A stretch of DNA of 64,000 bases. Origin: Rhynchopus euleeides (Eukaryota > Euglenozoa > Diplonemea > Diplonemida > Diplonemidae). The position numbers and the translations under genes are program-made. This document shows, piece after piece, positions 19,117-28,647 of this stretch (position 1 is its first letter; each line of letters opens with the position of its first letter). The stretch lies in NCBI GenBank assembly GCA_963210315.1, contig OY723259.1:868001-932000 (forward strand), read 5' to 3'. The notes below the pieces were generated by a model, which saw only the letters and a program-made list of their open reading frames with translations, searched no databases and was not told the DNA's origin.

Positions 19117-21312
19117 CTAACCACACTGCCCGCGTGGGGGTGCGCCCTCCAGCAACCACGGAGCTGCCGGCGGCGTCCATGTCTGGACACTCGGTCTGCC
19201 CTGCGACGCGGTGCGCCCTGCAGATCCGCAGGCTTGCAAGTCATAGAGACCACCCAGGCCCTCAGGAACATGCTGCAGCACCAGGGTGGTCGGCTGGAGG
19301 ACAGCCTGCAGGGCACCGACCAGCACGGCACCCTCACCGGGGGTGTACAGGAAGCGGCGCCCCGCATCGCATGCCGTGCGCCACACCTGCAGGCTCGCCG
19401 CCACACCAGGCCCGGCAACAGTCACGAAGCGCTGGCTGCGTGTCCCCACGTCCCCGTGGTACACCGTCCCGCTCGCCAGACCTGCCGTCAGCTGCTCGCA
19501 CAGCGGCACACGCAGCGCACGCTGCACAAACCGAACAGCGTTCTCCGCGTGCACAGGCACAGGCTGCACGAGGTTCCACCCCGTGAACAGGCGCTCCCCA
19601 AGCAGTGACACAAGCGTACCACGGCTCTGATGCAGCAGTGGCATCACTGCCTCCAGGCAGTCGCTGATTTGGTGTGTGCTGCTGCTGTCCACGACAGTGG
19701 ACAAGGAGATGATGCCGACGGTGGCTTCGATATCGCGAAAGCGTGAGGGACGTACGTCGTACAGGTAGGAACCTGATGACTTGAGGCTGAGGCTGGTTGC
19801 GACTTCAAGTAGAGGGGCTTCGGGGAGTGGCTGGTGCTGCCTGTCTGCAAGGGCGGCAGGCCACACGTGCCTCACAGGCAGTGCCTCGCTCACACCCTTC
19901 AGCTCTGCCGCAATCTCGTAACCTGCCACAGCAGGCGCACACGCACCGCTCACCTGCGACCACATCGCACTCGGCAGAGCCACCGCACCAGGCACACACG
20001 TGCTCTCCAGACGCGACGCCACGTTCACCGTGTGCCCGAAGTAGTCCACACGCCCCGTCAGTGCGTTCGTCTCCGCCATCACAGGGCCGTGGTTCACACC
20101 GACACGCACTGTGAGCCCGCCCCACAGTCCTGTCCGCCTGCAGATCGGGACCTCCAGCAGTGCGGCAGGCCACTCCGCAGCAAGCAGTGCCTCCTGCACC
20201 GCCAGCCCGAAGCACACACCCGCACACGGCTCCTCGAACGCAACCATGAAAGCGTCCCCGATCGTCTTCACCTCGTACCCGCAGAACCGGGAAACTGCTT
20301 CACGCATCACCGCGTTGTGTGTCCGAATCGCCTTCTGCATCGCCTCGGGTGCCGCCTCCCACACAGACGTCGACGCACGGATGTCTGTGAACACAAGTGT
20401 TGCCTCCCCGCTCTCTGACCCGGGTGCGGCAACAGGTGCAATGGAGCGACCACCCACGTCGTCAATCGGCACACGTTCGAACAGCGCTGCAGGGAGGTAG
20501 GGTCGGTACAGCCTGAGGTTCTCCTCCAGACGTTGCAAGGCAGCGTGCATCGCAGGCGGAAGACGCCCCTCCGCCGCCTCCAGCAGCTCCGCCACGTTGT
20601 CGACGTCGTAGCCCGCAAGCAGCTGTGCCGCCGCCTCCACAGTCTCAATGGTCCGTGCCATCGCTGCTTGCTCCTTCTCCGCCTCCTCTGCAAACCCGCG
20701 TGTCGCGATGAAGTCGATGACAAGTATCATCAGTACCTCGAGAGCACGCACCATTGCAGATCCAACGCCGCGACGGCACGGCGGATTCACGCAGTCGCAC
20801 ATCTCCTGGGAATGCTCAAGACGATACCACGTCGGTACCGTTCCCGGCAGGTCAAAGAGCCCGAAGCGAACAGACGCTTCGACGTGATTCAGCACAATCC
20901 ACAATGCAATGACTATCAGGAGCCGGGTGGCAAAGGGCCTTCCCAAACGCAGCACCAGTGACAGGTCCAGCACCATCACGAAGAGCGACCACACGGGATT
21001 CGGCGACAATGTATGGTCGTGCAGCTGTATGAGGCAGATCGACACCGTCCACATGATGACGTACGCCTTCACCGCGCGTCTTGTGATGGAGACACGGCAG
21101 AGGCACATGGCGATGATGCTCGACATGGTGCCGAAGACGAGGACGTAGCATGCTATGAGGAAGAAGGTCAGCTGTGGCCCTGGCACCATGCTCACCCCGC
21201 AGACCGCAACGAGAAGCCCACACACGGCACAGATGAAGAGCAGCTGCCTGTCTCTGCGGTCCTTCCCTTTCAGCCGCCCATCCATCGACACGAGGTCTTC
21301 GAACCACCCCAT
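19117..21312 (-). CDS. AC3: transmembrane class III adenylyl cyclase paralog with divergent membrane region and tail
   Basis: 731 aa. The first ~25 residues (MGWFEDLVSMDGRLKGK) resemble AC1 and AC2. The membrane region (~25-205) is strongly divergent but keeps about six hydrophobic segments. From the RGFAEEAEKEQAAMARTIE linker onward it is nearly identical to AC1/AC2, also at DNA level. The catalytic residues are complete: FTDIR, EVKTIGDAFM with Lys, DYFGHTVNVASR. A degenerate second domain follows. After LQPTTLVLQ the C-terminus switches to an unrelated tail (HVPEGLGGLYDLQACG). The start is set by homology and by an acceptor (CCACCACCACAG) 10 nt upstream. The pattern suggests gene conversion or exchange limited to the cytoplasmic half. 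Confidence 0.87.
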   Translation of the reverse strand: MGWFEDLVSMDGRLKGKDRRDRQLLFICAVCGLLVAVCGVSMVPGPQLTFFLIACYVLVFGTMSSIIAMCLCRVSITRRAVKAYVIMWTVSICLIQLHDHTLSPNPVWSLFVMVLDLSLVLRLGRPFATRLLIVIALWIVLNHVEASVRFGLFDLPGTVPTWYRLEHSQEMCDCVNPPCRRGVGSAMVRALEVLMILVIDFIATRGFAEEAEKEQAAMARTIETVEAAAQLLAGYDVDNVAELLEAAEGRLPPAMHAALQRLEENLRLYRPYLPAALFERVPIDDVGGRSIAPVAAPGSESGEATLVFTDIRASTSVWEAAPEAMQKAIRTHNAVMREAVSRFCGYEVKTIGDAFMVAFEEPCAGVCFGLAVQEALLAAEWPAALLEVPICRRTGLWGGLTVRVGVNHGPVMAETNALTGRVDYFGHTVNVASRLESTCVPGAVALPSAMWSQVSGACAPAVAGYEIAAELKGVSEALPVRHVWPAALADRQHQPLPEAPLLEVATSLSLKSSGSYLYDVRPSRFRDIEATVGIISLSTVVDSSSTHQISDCLEAVMPLLHQSRGTLVSLLGERLFTGWNLVQPVPVHAENAVRFVQRALRVPLCEQLTAGLASGTVYHGDVGTRSQRFVTVAGPGVAASLQVWRTACDAGRRFLYTPGEGAVLVGALQAVLQPTTLVLQHVPEGLGGLYDLQACGSAGRTASQGRPSVQTWTPPAAPWLLEGAPPRGQCG

Positions 21313-22242
21313 CGTGGCGGCCCTGTGGTGGTGGCGGTTGAGGTGGGGGGTGTGACGGGGTGTGCCTCTGTAACTGCCCCTCGGCTCTGCTGCATCTGTT
21401 TCCTTGAGACATGTCTGGACACACATGGGCACACCTCTTTGTTTCATGGAAGCTGCAGCGAGCAATAACTGATGATACCTCAATAGACACACACGCGTGA
21501 CCCGTCATGACAGGACGTCAAACTTTTCTATGAGTGCAGACCGCACGGAGTGCTGGGGTGTGGAATAGAAGTAGAAGGGAGCACAAGAATGATCATCCCT
21601 TCACTCGTTATGCAGGTTGTGTCTGAAATCCGGGGGGCGGGGGGCGGATGCGATGCTGCCCTCGGCCAATTACTTGATCATTTCCCCTGGCTTTTTGTTG
21701 CCGCTGCGGTGATTTCGGCTAGTGGAGATTGCGCATCCAGCACACAATAGCCCTGGGTTTTGAAAGGCAGGCGCTACAGAGCGAGCACGGCACTACTGGC
21801 CGTTGCTGCAGGTGGCCTGGCTGCACAAACTTCTGACCGCCCAGGATCCCGGGAACGGGAGTTCGCGGTCCTCCAACGCCCTTCAGCTGAGGGGAGCGTG
21901 TGGTGGTCTGAACGAGAATAAGCGAGTGTCGTGATGCGCATGGCATTCGTCACACCCCCCTCCAAACCCCCGCGGCGGTTTTGTTTGTGCGACCTTCTGG
22001 CCACCTGCACGCTGGGGCGTAGAGTGTAGGTGAACATAACATTGCTGCCCACTGCAACCTTTTTTTCGATCTGAACACCTTCCGTGAGCACGGTGCGTTT
22101 GTCACAAAAAAAACACGGCCCACATTCGCACACACACCCCCCCCCCCGATGGACACCCCCCCTTCTCCTGATGCGATCCCCACCCACACCCAATGCACCT
22201 CAATGCGACACCACCCCGCCCACCCTTCCTCTACCCTCCCTG
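21313..22242. other. Intergenic between AC3 and the MSS51-C-like gene
   Basis: No supported gene. It contains a poly(C) stretch near 22140 and, at about 21985-22118, a copy of a diverged ~130-150-bp dispersed repeat whose partner is at about 24915-25048. Confidence 0.45.
21323..21324 (-). other. Putative 3' splice acceptor AG of AC3
   Basis: The minus strand shows a C/A-rich pyrimidine tract ending CCGCCACCACCACAG, then 10 nt and the ATG at 21312. This is one of the clearest acceptors in the window. Confidence 0.55.
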
Positions 22243-22983
22243 TCACTCCGACAGCCGGTTCCATCGGAGGGAGAAGACGCATTGGGAGTCGTGGAGGATC
22301 TCATCACTCACGCTGCTTGGCCTGGGGTGCAGTGATCTGTATGGGTTGCGTATGCTCTCCCAAGCGTACCAAGCAGGCGCAGCATCCACAGGCAATGCCT
22401 GGGGGACTCCACCCTCCACACAGAGCCCTGCCGCAACAGAGTCCACAACCTCTTCGTCTGCGTCAGCCTCGGTTGCGCTGTACGCCGTCACAACCACAGG
22501 CACCTCGCCGCTGTGCTGCAGCAGCGCAGCCACCGCAGGGCGCCAGCTGTCATACCCCCACATCCCTGCGTTGAAGCACAGTGCAAACCTGTGGTCGGTG
22601 CAGGGCAGCTCGCGCTGTGTGACATAGACTTCGTAAGGCATCTGCACACACTCGATAGAGATGGTGGGGTGCGGGCGGTGCACTTCGCCCACGAGGCTCG
22701 CCGGCGCGTTGGGGCCTGTGAGAAGCAAAAGGAGGTGGCGGCCGTGCTGCTCCGCCGTCGCGATGACGCGTGCGAAGCAGCGGCACACCTCGCTCGCGGT
22801 GACGCCCTCAGTGCTGTCCGCCCCGACTATCTCCAGCACCACGCGGCCCTGCCCCTCCCAGCAAAACCCCAGGCGCTGCAGCGCGAACAGGGCTGTCTCG
22901 TCGCGGCAGCGCGCAAGCGTCTCCTCTGTGGTGACCCCCTCCGGCCATGCGCCCCACTCGTCGCCATCCCCGGCTGAGCCCAT
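22243..22983 (-). CDS. MSS51 C-terminal-domain-like protein
   Basis: 246 aa. Residues 137-147 (FNAGMWGYDSW) and 163-174 (VVVTAYSATEAD), plus a late NPYRSL, match the conserved core of the MSS51-type C-terminal domain (in other proteins often behind an MYND zinc finger). MSS51 in yeast acts in mitochondrial COX1 expression, but many protist homologs are uncharacterised, so I claim only the domain. No MYND finger is seen. An acceptor AG lies 22 nt upstream of the ATG and the frame is open through it (PSFGLPTMGSAG), so the ATG may be the true start after trans-splicing or may be inside an internal exon whose upstream exon I cannot locate. Confidence 0.55.
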   Translation of the reverse strand: MGSAGDGDEWGAWPEGVTTEETLARCRDETALFALQRLGFCWEGQGRVVLEIVGADSTEGVTASEVCRCFARVIATAEQHGRHLLLLLTGPNAPASLVGEVHRPHPTISIECVQMPYEVYVTQRELPCTDHRFALCFNAGMWGYDSWRPAVAALLQHSGEVPVVVTAYSATEADADEEVVDSVAAGLCVEGGVPQALPVDAAPAWYAWESIRNPYRSLHPRPSSVSDEILHDSQCVFSLRWNRLSE

Positions 22984-23005
22984 CGTAGGCAAGCCGAAGG
23001 AGGGT

Positions 23006-23007
23006 CT
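23006..23007 (-). other. Putative 3' splice acceptor AG
   Basis: The minus strand reads CCCAACACCTTTGCAG, then 22 nt to the ATG at 22983. Confidence 0.5.
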
Positions 23008-23210
23008 GCAAAGGTGTTGGGTGTTATGTGGATTGGGCCTTGGGGTGGGCAGTCCCCCCATATCGGCATATCGTGTTGCGTGTCGCGTGTTGTGGTGGTG
23101 GTGGTGAGCAGGCAGTGAGGCAATGGGGCTGTGGCCCTTGTTGGGGGCCAAGCCCACGTTGCAGCTGCGGTTCGTCAGACAGCTGGGTAAAAGCTTGGCT
23201 TTTCTTTTGA

Positions 23211-23408
23211 AAATCGTACTCCTTTCGCTTTTTTTATAGACACCCTGTCCAGAAACTGTGGGGGAACAGTTCCGGACTACTTTTTGTTGAGCGCACACTT
23301 GCTGTCTCAAGGCTGTGTTGAGGCCCTGTGAAGTGCTAATCCAAAGCTTCAGTCGTACGATTTCCTTCGTTTCTTCGCGACTTCGCTACGCTTCGTCGCT
23401 CGTAACTA
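23211..23408. repeat. Solo copy of the YR-2 B-A terminal repeat
   Basis: It matches 54404-54610 along its whole length apart from a 9-bp gap (tgaagtgctaatcc against tgaagtggcatgaggtgctaatcc) and scattered substitutions. It contains both the left (B) and right (A) halves joined at TTGAGCGCACACT, with no element between them. It is best read as a relic left when a YR-2-like element was lost by recombination between its repeats. Confidence 0.8.
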
Positions 23409-24071
23409 GTAACAATTTTAACCACCCAGGCGCCTGTCTCTGGTGAAATGCACGGCAGTCCGTGCATCAGGGGGAGATGGGGGACGATCCGTAGGCTTGT
23501 CTGTCTAGCAACTGTCACTGCCCTCTTCCACATGCATCCCGCAAAAATCGTGCGGGCCGTATTCCCACAGTGACCACTACCCCCCCCCCCACCCCTTGTC
23601 CCAGGAAATGTTCTGAACCCCTCTGGTGCAGTGCACCTGTCATGGTGATGGTGTGGGGAGGGGGCCGCCGCAGGCACCTCAAGGCGGTGCCTAGAATGCC
23701 GGCAACGGAGGGGCGTTTTTTTTACCTCCCGGCAATGCAGGATTCGCGGATCGGCACCGGCCAGAAAACCCACGAGATGGGCTCCACATGCACAGAATCC
23801 CTGACACGCTCTACGATTTCCCCCGTCTCAGGCATCCCCAGTTCTGTGCTGCTCCTGCTGCACCCCCCAACCCCCAGCCTAGGCTGCGGCAACAACCCAA
23901 ACAAGGGGCAGAGCGTGGGATCCATGGCACACGATACACACACACACTGGGCTAGAGAGCCAGAGAGGCACAAGGCTAGACGACACCACAGGCACTGTGG
24001 CTGGTGGAAACAAATCGCTTCGCACGATTCGAAGGTTTGGAGGGGGCAGGCGGTGGTGAGGCTGGCCCGCT

Positions 24072-25217
24072 TCACCGTCGCCTGTTGGCGTTTGCGTTGT
24101 TGGCCCACTGCATCACCTTCGCAACGACGAACATCGTGACGAACGGCATGTAGAGGGAAAACGAGGGGCTTGTGTAGGCAACATCGCCTGGCAGGAATCC
24201 GCCCCAGAAGGTCAACCCATAATCACCCCCGCGGTGTGCTGCAGCGCCGTGCCGCCGCGACGCACCGCCCCGATAGGTGGTGCCGCCACGCCGCGCCGTG
24301 CCGGGCACCTCGTCCCCCCACACGAAGAGGGCTTTGTAGGCCACCACCACGACAATGGCGCAGTAGACACACAGCACGCTGAAGCGGTATTCCTCGGTAA
24401 TGCCGCAGCCCCCCAGCCAGTCGCAGGCCCACTCGATGGCGCGTGTCACGGCAGCCGGCGCTCGGTTCGGCGCCTGCGGCGGCGCCGCAGCGGAAGCTGG
24501 AGGCGAGCCACGGGCATGGTTGGTGCCTGTAGCGCTGCTGCTGCTGGTGGTGCTGGTGCTGCTGCTGCTGGTCGAGGGGCCGCTTTCGGTCACCCGGGGG
24601 GCACGGCCAGATTCGATGGCCTCGGTGGCACCCTGCAGCAGGCGTTCCGCCTGCATAGCTGCGGTTGTTCCGGGCGAAAGCCTGTGGAAAAGGTGTGGGT
24701 TGGGGTGGGGGACAGGGTGGCGAGAACTCACAGGAAATAATAACAAGTGTGTTGTTCCGGCTCTTGCCTAAAAAGACTACGGCCGGACGAACGGTGCCTG
24801 CTAGTGCATGTGTGCAGCTACCGAACGCTGTCACTGCGTGTGTCACTGTGTGTCTGTTTAGGCGCGAAAAGATCGCTGTTCTTCCAAAAATGGCATCGTT
24901 GGAATGGTTGCCGGGTTTCTTTTGTTCTGTTTGTGCAACCTTCTGGTTGGGCGTGGAGTGTAGATGGACGCTACACTGCTCCCGCTACAACCTTATCCGG
25001 TCTGAAAGCCTTCCGTGAGCACAGTGCGTGTCACAAAAAAAAACAGCGCTGCGTACGACTAGAGAGGGCCCCCTTTCGCTAAACGGCTGGCATACTGAAT
25101 CGCCTTCTTGCAGAATTTCACCGCCTTCTCAAACTGTAGCTTTCTGACATGCTCAGCGGCAATCCCAACGCAGCGCTGGGCCTCGGGTTCGTTTGCAGTG
25201 GCGTGGCTAGACGGCAT
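24072..25217 (-). CDS. Two-exon membrane protein with TPR-like N-terminus (join of 25217-25096 and 24681-24072)
   Basis: 243 aa by a predicted splice. Exon 1 starts at ATG 25217 (MPSSHATANEPEAQRCVGIA). Donor CA|GTATGC at 25095 and acceptor CCACAG|G at 24682 join in frame to give EKAVKFCKKAIQLSPGTTAA, a typical helix-turn-helix of TPR/MIT type. This resembles the N-terminal ~50 residues of DNAJB12/DNAJB14-like proteins, but no J domain is present. A Ser/Thr-rich linker (~70-100), TM1 (~141-161), a Gly/Arg-rich loop and TM2 (~216-232) follow. A membrane-anchored adaptor is plausible; the function is unknown. Without splicing, exon 1 would end after 52 codons and the rest would start at ATG 24656. 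Confidence 0.55.
24682..25095 (-). other. Predicted 414-nt GT-AG intron
   Basis: It begins GTATGC and ends TTTTCCACAG on the minus strand, and splicing keeps the frame. It contains one copy of the dispersed repeat at about 24915-25048. A shorter alternative donor (CCT|GTGAGT at 24731) could use the same acceptor in a 5' leader. Confidence 0.5.
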
Positions 25218-27186
25218 CGGACGTGGCCCCACAGAGACCACCTCCTGCCCACACCACCCCCTCCCCGAAGGGAGCTCTGCAAGGCTGGGTGCAGGGGGGA
25301 TGGGTGGCGGTTGTATAGCAGGCAAACAACACTGCGAACCTTTGAATATTTGGCCTCCACACATGTAGCGAAACGACGCGGTAGAATATGATGTATTCCG
25401 GCGGGTTGGCCCACTTCCGGGTCGACTCGAGCCACCAAATCCTGACTAACCCGGCTACTGAGCCCCCACTGAACCGCAACAGGACAAATGGCGAGTGGGG
25501 GGTGGGGGGGTGGGGCGGGGATGGACGAGGAGACGTTAACAGCGACCCAACTGCCGGCACCAACAGCACGTTTCTTTATTCTTCCGGTGTGGTGGGGGGG
25601 GGGGGGGGGGGCGGGGGGAAGAGGGGTGGGGTGGAAGAAGGAAGGACAGACTCGGCTCAAACGAGGGCCTTACCTCCCCTCCCCTCCCCTCCCCTCTCAC
25701 ACCCTCAGCTAGAAACGCACGCACGACAGCACCAACGTTGGCCAATCCATTCGTGAGATTCACGCGGGCAAATGAAAAGCGTGGGGTGGTGGTGGTGGTG
25801 GTGGTGGTGCCAGAGAGAGAGATCACCCAAGCAGACGTTTTCTTCGTTTTGATTTGTGAGCGCCTTGTTGCATGTTCGGATGTGCAGGCGTGTCAGGCGT
25901 GATGACGAGGGCACTTTCCTGCACAACGGACATGCCTCAGCGCTGTCGGGGGGAACCCTCCCAGTTCCACACACGGTGGACTCCCGCACGTCGGGGTAGA
26001 CCCTTTTGGGATATCGGAAGACCGGGGGTCTGGCGAGGGTCGTCTGGGCACCAAAAATAGGCAGTGCAGACTCCCGATATCGGGGATCGCCCAGACCCCC
26101 GCTCCAGGGGGTGGGGGGTCCACCGTGCAGGAAAGAATTGCGCACCTGAGGCCCCTCCCGCCCCTACCTCTCGGGGAAACCCCCCAAAAAAAACGCAGCG
26201 CGAGGTATGCACCCAGCAGGTAAAAAACCCTGCGCCGGGCGTTCTTACAAATTGATGCCTCCCAGTCTGCATCTCAAGGGCGAGTGATCGCGCGTGGCAC
26301 TGCTTCATGCGGCACCGACACCCAGATTCTTCGTTCTGCATCACCCCTGTGAGTCATTGAGTCATCCCGACCACACCACACCGCAGAAAACCACATCACA
26401 CGCCGATCAAGACACTCTAGGTTCTCTCCACCCGCCCACCCACCCACCCGCCCTGCCCCTTTCATGTTGTGAAAAGGTGGGGATCGGCGCCACATACACA
26501 CTTTCATGCCACCACCGCCTGAGCTCAAGGGTTTGTCCAGATCCGCATGCACTCAGCACACACCTGGCAGGGCTGCCCCACACCGGTCCATTGTTTCCGG
26601 TCTTGATGCTCCTGCTCCACTGCAGCGGTGCATTGTTTTGAGAGTTGTGCTCACAACGCGCGGAAAACTGTGCCCCTCTGTGCCCCTCCCACCCGTGTGA
26701 TAATCTTTTTGCAGAAAACATCACCACGCAGCAAGGCGCGTGGGTGGTGGGTCGAATACCCCCTCCTGGCTCATTTACCCATCTCTTCGGATTTGCACAA
26801 CACACACACAGGGGTGGGCTAGGATCCGTGCAGGGTTAACCCACCTAAAAGTGACCAACACCACACACACACACACACACACTGGTAGAGCCGATGCCTC
26901 CATACTTCGGGCTTCGTTCGTAGTCAAAAAATATCCCCTTTCGGCTATACCATCACACACACACACAGTTTTGCCCCCCAACAAAACACACACGCATAAA
27001 ACCGTGCCGATTTTGCTTCTGCCCCTGCCCCCTTTTTTATTTTGCAGCTCAGCGCAGGCCGCCCTGAGCACCACCCCGCCCCCCCTGCCCCCATCGCCCC
27101 CCCACCCCTTGCTTCCTGATGCTATCCACCACTGTGAGAAACACAACCAAGCTGGCATCCTGGTGGGGCCGAGACTCACACGGGTT
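25218..27186. other. Intergenic, low complexity
   Basis: Long poly(G) near 25595-25615, a GGT microsatellite at 25785-25810, an AC microsatellite near 26865-26882 and poly(C) runs. No supported gene; the open frames here are chance. Confidence 0.5.
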
Positions 27187-28494
27187 TCAGTTGGTATGCG
27201 TGTGGGCTACGGGGGCGTCGTGGCTGTGCCCTGCACAGGGCGTGCCCCCGTGGCTGTGCACGTGCCCAGCATGCGGGTCGGCATGAGAGTGACTGGCAGA
27301 CGCAGACTCCTGCTGCGCCTTCTGCATGTGCGGGTTCTGGATGGCAAACACGTCCGCCATGGATGAGGTCGGATCTCCCGTCTTCCGTGCCGTGAAGTAC
27401 ACAGAGTTGTAGACAGTCCACTTCATGGAGCGCAGGTTTGTGGTGTAGCCCGACTGGAGGCGCTTCTCCTCGTCGATGGTGAACCCGAATGCGATAATCA
27501 TCTCCCGCAGCTCGTCGTACGACAGGTCGACGCTCGGCTCGTCCGAATCGGAGAAGTGATACAACAGCGGGCCCACATTGGCCCACACCCCACCAGGCTT
27601 GAGCAGCCTGTGAATGGTCTCAATATACTCGAAGATATTATGCGCGGTGTCGATGAAGAAACACGTCACAACCGCCCCCCAGGTCCCCGCCTCCCCAGGC
27701 TTGTTGTACACCTCCAGGAAGTCCCCTGCCACCATGGAAAACTCACCCTGCTCCAGGCCTTTGTCCTCCAGGTCGGCAATCGCATTCGAAGGGCACATGT
27801 CAGGCACCAGGCAGGGCCGGAACTGGTCCTCCCTTTTGTGCACGTTGATGCTCTGGTCGGCGTAAGGGAACAGCGTGATGCAGTTTGCGGTGGTGATGTG
27901 GTTCAGCAGGAAGTGGCCCCCGATCAGCATGTGGTGGGAGAACTCATTCCCCTGCGTCCAGAACCCCCGGAGGGAGAACTCGAAGGCGAGGCGGCTCAGC
28001 CCTGACCCGGGCACCAGCACCTTCACATCCTTGCGGTCCTTCCGCTCCGGGAAGTACGCCTCCATGCAGGCATAGAGCGGGCCGTAGTTCAGCTGGCGCT
28101 CGCCCTGGCCTTCCTCACCCCAGTCGCGGACAAACTGCTTCACAGTGCTTCCGACTTTGTCGAGGTCCAAGCCGGTGGGCTGTTCGTAGAGAGGCTTTAT
28201 CGCGCCGTCAGGCCAGTAGCATTCGAAGAGGAAGTCCGATGCCTGTGAGACACCCTGGAGGAACTGCCCGTTGACCTCGAGGCACTGCCTCCAGGCTGCG
28301 AAGAGCTGCTCGATGCGGGCGTCGCCTCCGAACATCTCTTTATACTTCAGGTGGAGCTGGTCGAAGTGGCGCCGCTTCGACACCATCGACGCCAGCTGTG
28401 CGGGAGTGTACCGACGCATGCTCTCCGCAACCCGCATGTAGCTCTGCTGCTCCGCCTCCAGCTCGCTAGGGGTCATCGTGTCGTGGTCCCCCAT
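27187..28494 (-). CDS. Carnosine N-methyltransferase-like protein (N2227 family) with His-rich tail
   Basis: 435 aa. Residues ~120-375 carry the N2227/CARNMT1 methyltransferase domain: the SAM-binding VLVPGSGLSRLAFEFSLRGF, then QGNEFSHHMLI, the acidic MVAGDFLEVY, CFFIDTAHNIFEYIETIHRL and LKPGGVWANVGPLLYHF. CARNMT1 methylates carnosine and related His-containing dipeptides and peptides using S-adenosylmethionine, in cytosol or nucleus. The last ~35 residues are a His-rich tail (SHSHADPHAGHVHSHGG), not typical for the family as I know it and possibly metal binding. The start MGDHDTMTPSELEAEQQSYM is the first Met; acceptors ending CCAACCAG and GGCCCCAG lie 16-24 nt upstream. NLR-2 inserted only ~150 bp upstream on the opposite strand. 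Confidence 0.87.
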   Translation of the reverse strand: MGDHDTMTPSELEAEQQSYMRVAESMRRYTPAQLASMVSKRRHFDQLHLKYKEMFGGDARIEQLFAAWRQCLEVNGQFLQGVSQASDFLFECYWPDGAIKPLYEQPTGLDLDKVGSTVKQFVRDWGEEGQGERQLNYGPLYACMEAYFPERKDRKDVKVLVPGSGLSRLAFEFSLRGFWTQGNEFSHHMLIGGHFLLNHITTANCITLFPYADQSINVHKREDQFRPCLVPDMCPSNAIADLEDKGLEQGEFSMVAGDFLEVYNKPGEAGTWGAVVTCFFIDTAHNIFEYIETIHRLLKPGGVWANVGPLLYHFSDSDEPSVDLSYDELREMIIAFGFTIDEEKRLQSGYTTNLRSMKWTVYNSVYFTARKTGDPTSSMADVFAIQNPHMQKAQQESASASHSHADPHAGHVHSHGGTPCAGHSHDAPVAHTHTN

Positions 28495-28647
28495 TAGACC
28501 CGCCCGTGCCTGGGGCCTGGTTGGGTTGGGTTGGGTTGGGTGGCTGGGTGGAGAGGTCTTGGAGAAGAGGGCGTGGGGTGGTGTGGGGTGGTGTGGCTCA
28601 TCGCGTGGGTTAAGTTGGTTTTGTGTGTTCCGAGAGAGAGAGAGAGA
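28495..28647. other. CARNMT-like leader and (GA)n target tract
   Basis: It contains (GGGTT)4 at about 28525-28545, which is (AACCC)n on the coding strand and serves as the pyrimidine tract of the acceptor. A (GA)8 tract at 28632-28647 is where NLR-2 copy 1 begins. Confidence 0.55.

Larger units (their letters stand above)
22984..24071. other. Intergenic, carries a solo YR-2-type split direct repeat
   Basis: It contains the 198-bp solo repeat at 23211-23408, a small hairpin at 23448-23467 (ATGCACGG, 4-nt loop, CCGTGCAT) and a poly(C) run near 23581. No supported gene. Confidence 0.5.

Noticed and set aside
1190-21312. Guanylyl cyclase assignment for AC1-AC3
   Set aside because: The specificity positions are Lys/Asp (Asn/Asp in AC2), not the Glu/Cys-type pair of guanylyl cyclases.
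28525-28545. (GGGTT)4 as an internal telomere repeat
   Set aside because: Only four units, located in the acceptor tract of the methyltransferase gene; more simply a pyrimidine tract on the coding strand.
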